From the NCBI RefSeq assembly GCF_010500215.1, contig NZ_JAAGOY010000007.1, positions 1,024,501-1,088,500 of the forward strand: a stretch of DNA of 64,000 bases. Direction: 5' to 3'. The notes beneath the pieces were generated by a model that was not told the origin of the DNA, ran no database searches, and worked only from the letters and a program-made list of their open reading frames with translations. This DNA comes from Aliiroseovarius sp. PrR006 (GTDB lineage: Bacteria; Pseudomonadota; Alphaproteobacteria; Rhodobacterales; Rhodobacteraceae). Below are positions 61,299 to 64,000 of this stretch, piece after piece (position 1 is the first letter of the stretch; every line of letters starts with the position of its first letter). Position numbers and translations under genes: made by a program.

Positions 61299-61594
61299 GA
61301 AACAGCCCCATAAGTAAAAATTCCTCTTGTTAGTATATAAGCCCCTGCGGGCGGGCAAGCGTTTTCCCAAGCACCGTATACGAGTCATATAATTAGAGAA
61401 TCGCTTGATATTGCGGGTTTTCGCCGACCGCGAGAATGAAACTGTGGCATAGAAGCACCAATACGCCCCGCAATCGGTTTTCGAGGTTTCAGTCGGCTTG
61501 CAATGGGAAGCGGAAAGGTGGATTGAACGATGCATACTCAATTCGGATTCCCCTGAATTGAGGCGAACTCTTAAATCTCATGAGGGAAAACGAA
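61299..61594. promoter_or_regulatory. Divergent region between the DUF3576 and porin genes, with a leader hairpin
   Basis: These 296 bases hold no gene. CTCAATTC (61537-61544) pairs with GAATTGAG (61555-61562) in what should be the porin leader, just before GAGGGAAAACGAA and the ATG, so it may influence porin translation or mRNA stability. Promoters were not clearly identified. Confidence 0.45.
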
Positions 61595-62428
61595 ATGAAA
61601 AAGATTCTCTTCGCTTCGACCGCTCTGGTCGCTTCGGCTGGTTTCGCTGCTGCAGAAGTAAGCTTCTCGGGCGCTGCTGGTTTTGGTCTTACCTATGACG
61701 GTTCCGACTGGAACCCCGACTACTACACCACTCTGTCGGTTTCGATGACCGGTGAAACCGATGGTGGCCTGTCGTTCGGCGCAGACTACGACATCACCCA
61801 AGACAACGGCGCAATCGCTGTTGGTGACACCGAAGTGCACGTTGAAGGCGGCTTCGGCAAGCTGACCGTTGGCGCTGTTGGTTCGGCTTCGGACGCTAAA
61901 CTGGGTCTGGGCGACATCGGCTACTCGGGTCTGGGTACCGACAACGTTGCAGAAGTTCTGATCGACGGTGCTGACTCGGGCAACATCATGTACACCGGTT
62001 CGTTCGGTGACTTCGGTGTGGCTCTGTCGTACGACATGCAGGGCACCGAGATCTTCTCGGTTGTTGCAACCTACGCCATGGGCGACTACAACTTCGGCAT
62101 CGGCTACGATGACTGGGGCAACGTAATTCCTGGCGGTAGCGCATTCCACGTGAAAGCTGGCGGCAACTTCGGTGACGTAGCACTGAACGCTCTGTACTCG
62201 CGTTCGAGCTTCATCGACACCAACACTTTCGGCGTAACCGCTGGTTACACCATGGGTGCAGCAACCATCACCGCAGCTTACTCGAGCGTCAGCGTTCTGG
62301 GCGTAACGGGTGACGTATACGGTCTGGGCGTTTCGTACGACCTGGGCGGCGGCGCTTCGATCGACGCTGGTGTTGCAGACAACGGCACCACCACCGTTGC
62401 CGATCTGGGCATCAACATGTCCTTCTAA
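61595..62428 (+). CDS. Outer-membrane porin
   Basis: The 277-residue protein has a signal peptide (FASTALVASAGFAAA) and begins with AEVSFSGAAGFGLTYDG, the typical mature start of Rhodobacterales porins. The rest is a chain of short beta strands rich in Gly, Asp and Tyr, ending TTVADLGINMSF with the terminal Phe required for outer-membrane insertion. It is probably highly expressed. ATG 61595 follows GAGGG; an ATG five codons earlier is less likely. Confidence 0.9.
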   Translation: MKKILFASTALVASAGFAAAEVSFSGAAGFGLTYDGSDWNPDYYTTLSVSMTGETDGGLSFGADYDITQDNGAIAVGDTEVHVEGGFGKLTVGAVGSASDAKLGLGDIGYSGLGTDNVAEVLIDGADSGNIMYTGSFGDFGVALSYDMQGTEIFSVVATYAMGDYNFGIGYDDWGNVIPGGSAFHVKAGGNFGDVALNALYSRSSFIDTNTFGVTAGYTMGAATITAAYSSVSVLGVTGDVYGLGVSYDLGGGASIDAGVADNGTTTVADLGINMSF

Positions 62429-62452
62429 TCCTAACGGATTATTTGGTAAGGG

Positions 62453-62485
62453 AAGAGCGGGCCTTGCGCCCGCTCTTTTCTTTTG
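62453..62485 (+). terminator. Intrinsic terminator of the porin gene
   Basis: AAGAGCGGGC (62453-62462) pairs perfectly over ten bases with GCCCGCTCTT (62468-62477) around a five-base loop, followed by TTCTTTT. It lies 24 bases after the porin stop. Confidence 0.92.
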
Positions 62486-62488
62486 TAA

Positions 62489-62530
62489 GCGTTTCGAGAG
62501 AAATCTAGTTTTGGATTTTTCTCGAAACGC
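62489..62530. repeat. Long near-perfect inverted repeat downstream of the porin terminator
   Basis: GCGTTTCGAGAGAAATC (62489-62505) pairs with GATTTTTCTCGAAACGC (62514-62530): 16 of 17 bases around an eight-base loop. It starts only 12 bases after the terminator hairpin. The purpose is unknown. Confidence 0.6.
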
Positions 62531-62560
62531 ACGCGACACTAATGATGTCCGAGACGTTTC

Positions 62561-62600
62561 CGCGTGATCCTGTTTCAGGTTCACGCGAATACGTTTTTGG
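62561..62600 (+). terminator. Second strong hairpin with a T-run before yggS
   Basis: CGCGTGATCCTG (62561-62572) pairs with CAGGTTCACGCG (62576-62587) around a three-base loop with one T-T mismatch, followed by AATACGTTTTTGG. The hairpin plus T-run looks like a terminator, yet no gene lies between it and the porin terminator, so a short untranslated RNA may end here. Confidence 0.5.
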
Positions 62601-62632
62601 ACACCTGTTTTAGACAAACGACAGGATGACCC

Positions 62633-63286
62633 ATGGCACTTTCAGACATTCAGGACCGCATCGCCAAGGAAGAGGCGCGCATGGGCCGTACCCCCGGGTC
62701 GGCAAAACTGATTGCCGTATCCAAGGTCCAGCCCTTGGAGCGCGTGGTGGCTGTGCTGGAAGAAGGTCATCGCGTCTTCGGTGAAAACAAAGTGCAAGAG
62801 GCGGCTGGAAAATGGCCCGACTTGAAAGAGAAGTTCGACGGGGTCGAGCTGCACCTGATTGGCCCGCTTCAGACCAATAAAACCCGGCAGGCCATTGGGC
62901 TGTTCGACGTGATCCACTCGGTCGACCGCCCCAAGCTGGCGCGCGCCATTGCGCGTATCGCGGAAGAAGATGGCCACTGCCCCCGTCTGTTCATTCAGGT
63001 GAACACTGGCGAAGAAGATCAGAAAGCAGGTGTTTTGCCAAGCGACTTGGCCGAGCTGGTCGCGCTGTGCCGCGAGCTGAACCTTCCTGTTGAAGGTCTG
63101 ATGTGCATCCCGCCCTCGGACGAAGAGCCCAGCCTGCATTTCGCGCTTCTGGCCAAGCTGGCGAAAAAGCACGGGTTTGAGGGACTTTCGATGGGAATGA
63201 GCGGTGATTTCGAGCGCGCGATTGCGCAGGGCGCGACCTATGTACGGGTTGGATCGGCGATCTTTGGCGAGCGTGACTACGGGTAA
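62633..63286 (+). CDS. yggS: YggS-family pyridoxal phosphate homeostasis protein
   Basis: The 217-residue protein has the PLP-lysine motif KLIAVSKVQPLERV (about residue 25), GENKVQEAAGKWPDL and HLIGPLQTNKTRQAI, with the C-terminal GLSMGMSGDFERAIAQGATYVRVGSAIFG. This is the family that binds free PLP and keeps its level safe. The ATG follows AGGATGACCC. Confidence 0.95.
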   Translation: MALSDIQDRIAKEEARMGRTPGSAKLIAVSKVQPLERVVAVLEEGHRVFGENKVQEAAGKWPDLKEKFDGVELHLIGPLQTNKTRQAIGLFDVIHSVDRPKLARAIARIAEEDGHCPRLFIQVNTGEEDQKAGVLPSDLAELVALCRELNLPVEGLMCIPPSDEEPSLHFALLAKLAKKHGFEGLSMGMSGDFERAIAQGATYVRVGSAIFGERDYG

Positions 63287-63343
63287 GGGGCTTTGCCCCT
63301 CGAGCCTTTGGCTCTCACCCCAGGATACATTTGGCAAGAAAAT
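63287..63343 (+). repeat. Rhodobacterales-type intergenic repeat, copy 2
   Basis: Two small hairpins in tandem, GGGGC-TTT-GCCCC (63287-63299) and GAGCC-TTT-GGCTC (63302-63314), are followed by ACCCCAGGATACATTTGG and CAAGAAAA. The tail matches the minus strand of the copy at 37287-37344. It fills the convergent gap between yggS and the next gene. Confidence 0.5.
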
Positions 63344-63347
63344 GCGC

Positions 63348-63860
63348 CTAGCGGACGATGATCCGGCTGCGTGGGGTCCAGCGTTGTATGATCCAGCGCA
63401 GATCCTTCGATGCAAAAGCCAGACAGCCTGCCGTCGGGTGGCGCGGTTTGCGCCACTGATGCACGAAAATGGCCGAGCCTTTGCCGGGCGTGGCGTCCGG
63501 ATAGTTCCAATCGCTGAACAGAACTACGTCATAGAGCGGCGCGGTCATGCGCATTTTCTCGTGACTTAGCGGATAGTTATGCGTGCGCAGCCCGTGATTG
63601 TAGGCCGGGTCTGCGGGATCATCGGACCAGATATCCATCGGGCCGATGGCGCTGAGTTCGAGTGGCGACGCGGGATGAGCCAGACGGTCTGCACGAAAAC
63701 TGCCGCCGACCAAACGCCAAGCGCCACGCGGGGTCGCTCCGTCGCCCTCGCGTTTGTCATCGGTCATGCCGCCGCGCCCGATCGCCACAGGAAAGCGTCG
63801 CCCCATGAAACGTGCACCCCAGCGGGTGACTACCATGTCATGGCGACGAGGCAGTGTCAC
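63348..63860 (-). CDS. L,D-transpeptidase (YkuD)-fold protein
   Basis: The 170-residue protein has a YkuD catalytic motif, HPTAGCLAF (the HxxxGC core, about residue 141), with the catalytic Cys, and the upstream HQWRKP. The fold cross-links peptidoglycan or anchors lipoproteins in other bacteria. No signal peptide is visible, so a cytoplasmic or atypical role is possible. The GTG start at 63860 shares the GTGA overlap with the ribA stop, which supports it. Confidence 0.85.
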   Translation of the reverse strand: MTLPRRHDMVVTRWGARFMGRRFPVAIGRGGMTDDKREGDGATPRGAWRLVGGSFRADRLAHPASPLELSAIGPMDIWSDDPADPAYNHGLRTHNYPLSHEKMRMTAPLYDVVLFSDWNYPDATPGKGSAIFVHQWRKPRHPTAGCLAFASKDLRWIIQRWTPRSRIIVR

Positions 63861-64000
63861 AGCAGGTGCCCGGATTTCTTGGCCTTGGTCGCCAGATAGG
63901 CCGCGTTATGTGCGCCTTCCCCAACTTTTAACGGCACACGTTCGGCCACTTGGATGCCGTTGTCTTCCATCATCGCCACCTTGCGCGGGTTGTTCGTCAT
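63857..64000 (-). CDS. ribA: GTP cyclohydrolase II C-terminal end, truncated by the window edge
   Basis: The minus strand is open to the right edge and encodes 47 residues ending TKAKKSGHLL, starting at the edge with MTNNPRKVAMMEDNGIQVAE, a phrase typical of the RibA C-terminus. RibA makes the first riboflavin intermediate from GTP. Most of the gene is outside the window. Its stop overlaps the YkuD gene start by four bases. Confidence 0.9.
   Translation of the reverse strand: MTNNPRKVAMMEDNGIQVAERVPLKVGEGAHNAAYLATKAKKSGHLL

Overview
The window looks like chromosomal DNA of a marine alphaproteobacterium of the order Rhodobacterales (Roseobacter group). The evidence is the gene content and order: a CcrM-type GANTC methylase beside rnhB, lptCAB-hpf-ptsN, leuS-lptE-holA, a DUF2125 protein, an ArsJ arsenate module, a SoeABC-type sulfite dehydrogenase without a Tat signal, and an intergenic repeat of a kind I associate with this group. 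No transposase, integrase, phage gene or CRISPR array was seen. Most genes are housekeeping genes, tightly packed and often overlapping by 1-4 bases.

Region by region. 1-5 kb: the end of a tandem-domain sulfotransferase, then ptsN, hpf, lptB, lptA, lptC and an RNase D-like exonuclease. 5-9.5 kb: soeABC, divergent from a cysG whose methylase half is degenerate (9.9-10.9 kb). 11-13.3 kb: the arsenate pair gap-arsJ, preceded by a good Pho box. 13.3-24.9 kb: an esterase, a WaaA-like gene with lpxK, a DsbA-like protein, DciA, mutY, alkB, a GST, ccrM, rnhB, and small secreted proteins around a membrane-anchored winged-helix protein. 25-26.5 kb: DUF2125.

26.6-47.2 kb is the most interesting part: a catabolic island. 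It holds a GcvA-like LysR gene, an unusual serine hydroxymethyltransferase, a dimethylglycine dehydrogenase-like flavoprotein, an orphan ThDP enzyme, an ArgE-like deacylase, a second LysR gene, two Rieske oxygenases with a Glu in place of the usual bridging Asp, a DUF1028 protein, a RidA protein and an FAD monooxygenase. A five-gene operon follows (AA_synth/DUF1185, alpha/beta hydrolase, flavin reductase, luciferase-like monooxygenase, aldehyde dehydrogenase), with a divergent LysR gene. Its content mirrors the trigonelline (N-methylnicotinate) ring-opening pathway. ATTAG...CTAAT inverted repeats lie at three control points. I infer a regulon for breakdown of an N-methylated, probably heterocyclic, compound such as trigonelline or homarine, with one-carbon units passed to folate.

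47.3-64 kb: an acyltransferase, a Tat-exported orphan, tRNA-Arg(CCT), a LacI regulator, an IMPase-family phosphatase, a PmbA/TldE protein, an SDR and a short enoyl-CoA hydratase facing a broken HNH gene, MscS, a BaiN-like flavoprotein, holA-lptE-leuS, a DUF3576 lipoprotein, a porin followed by strong inverted repeats, a YggS-type PLP protein, an L,D-transpeptidase-fold protein, and the 3' end of ribA at the right edge.
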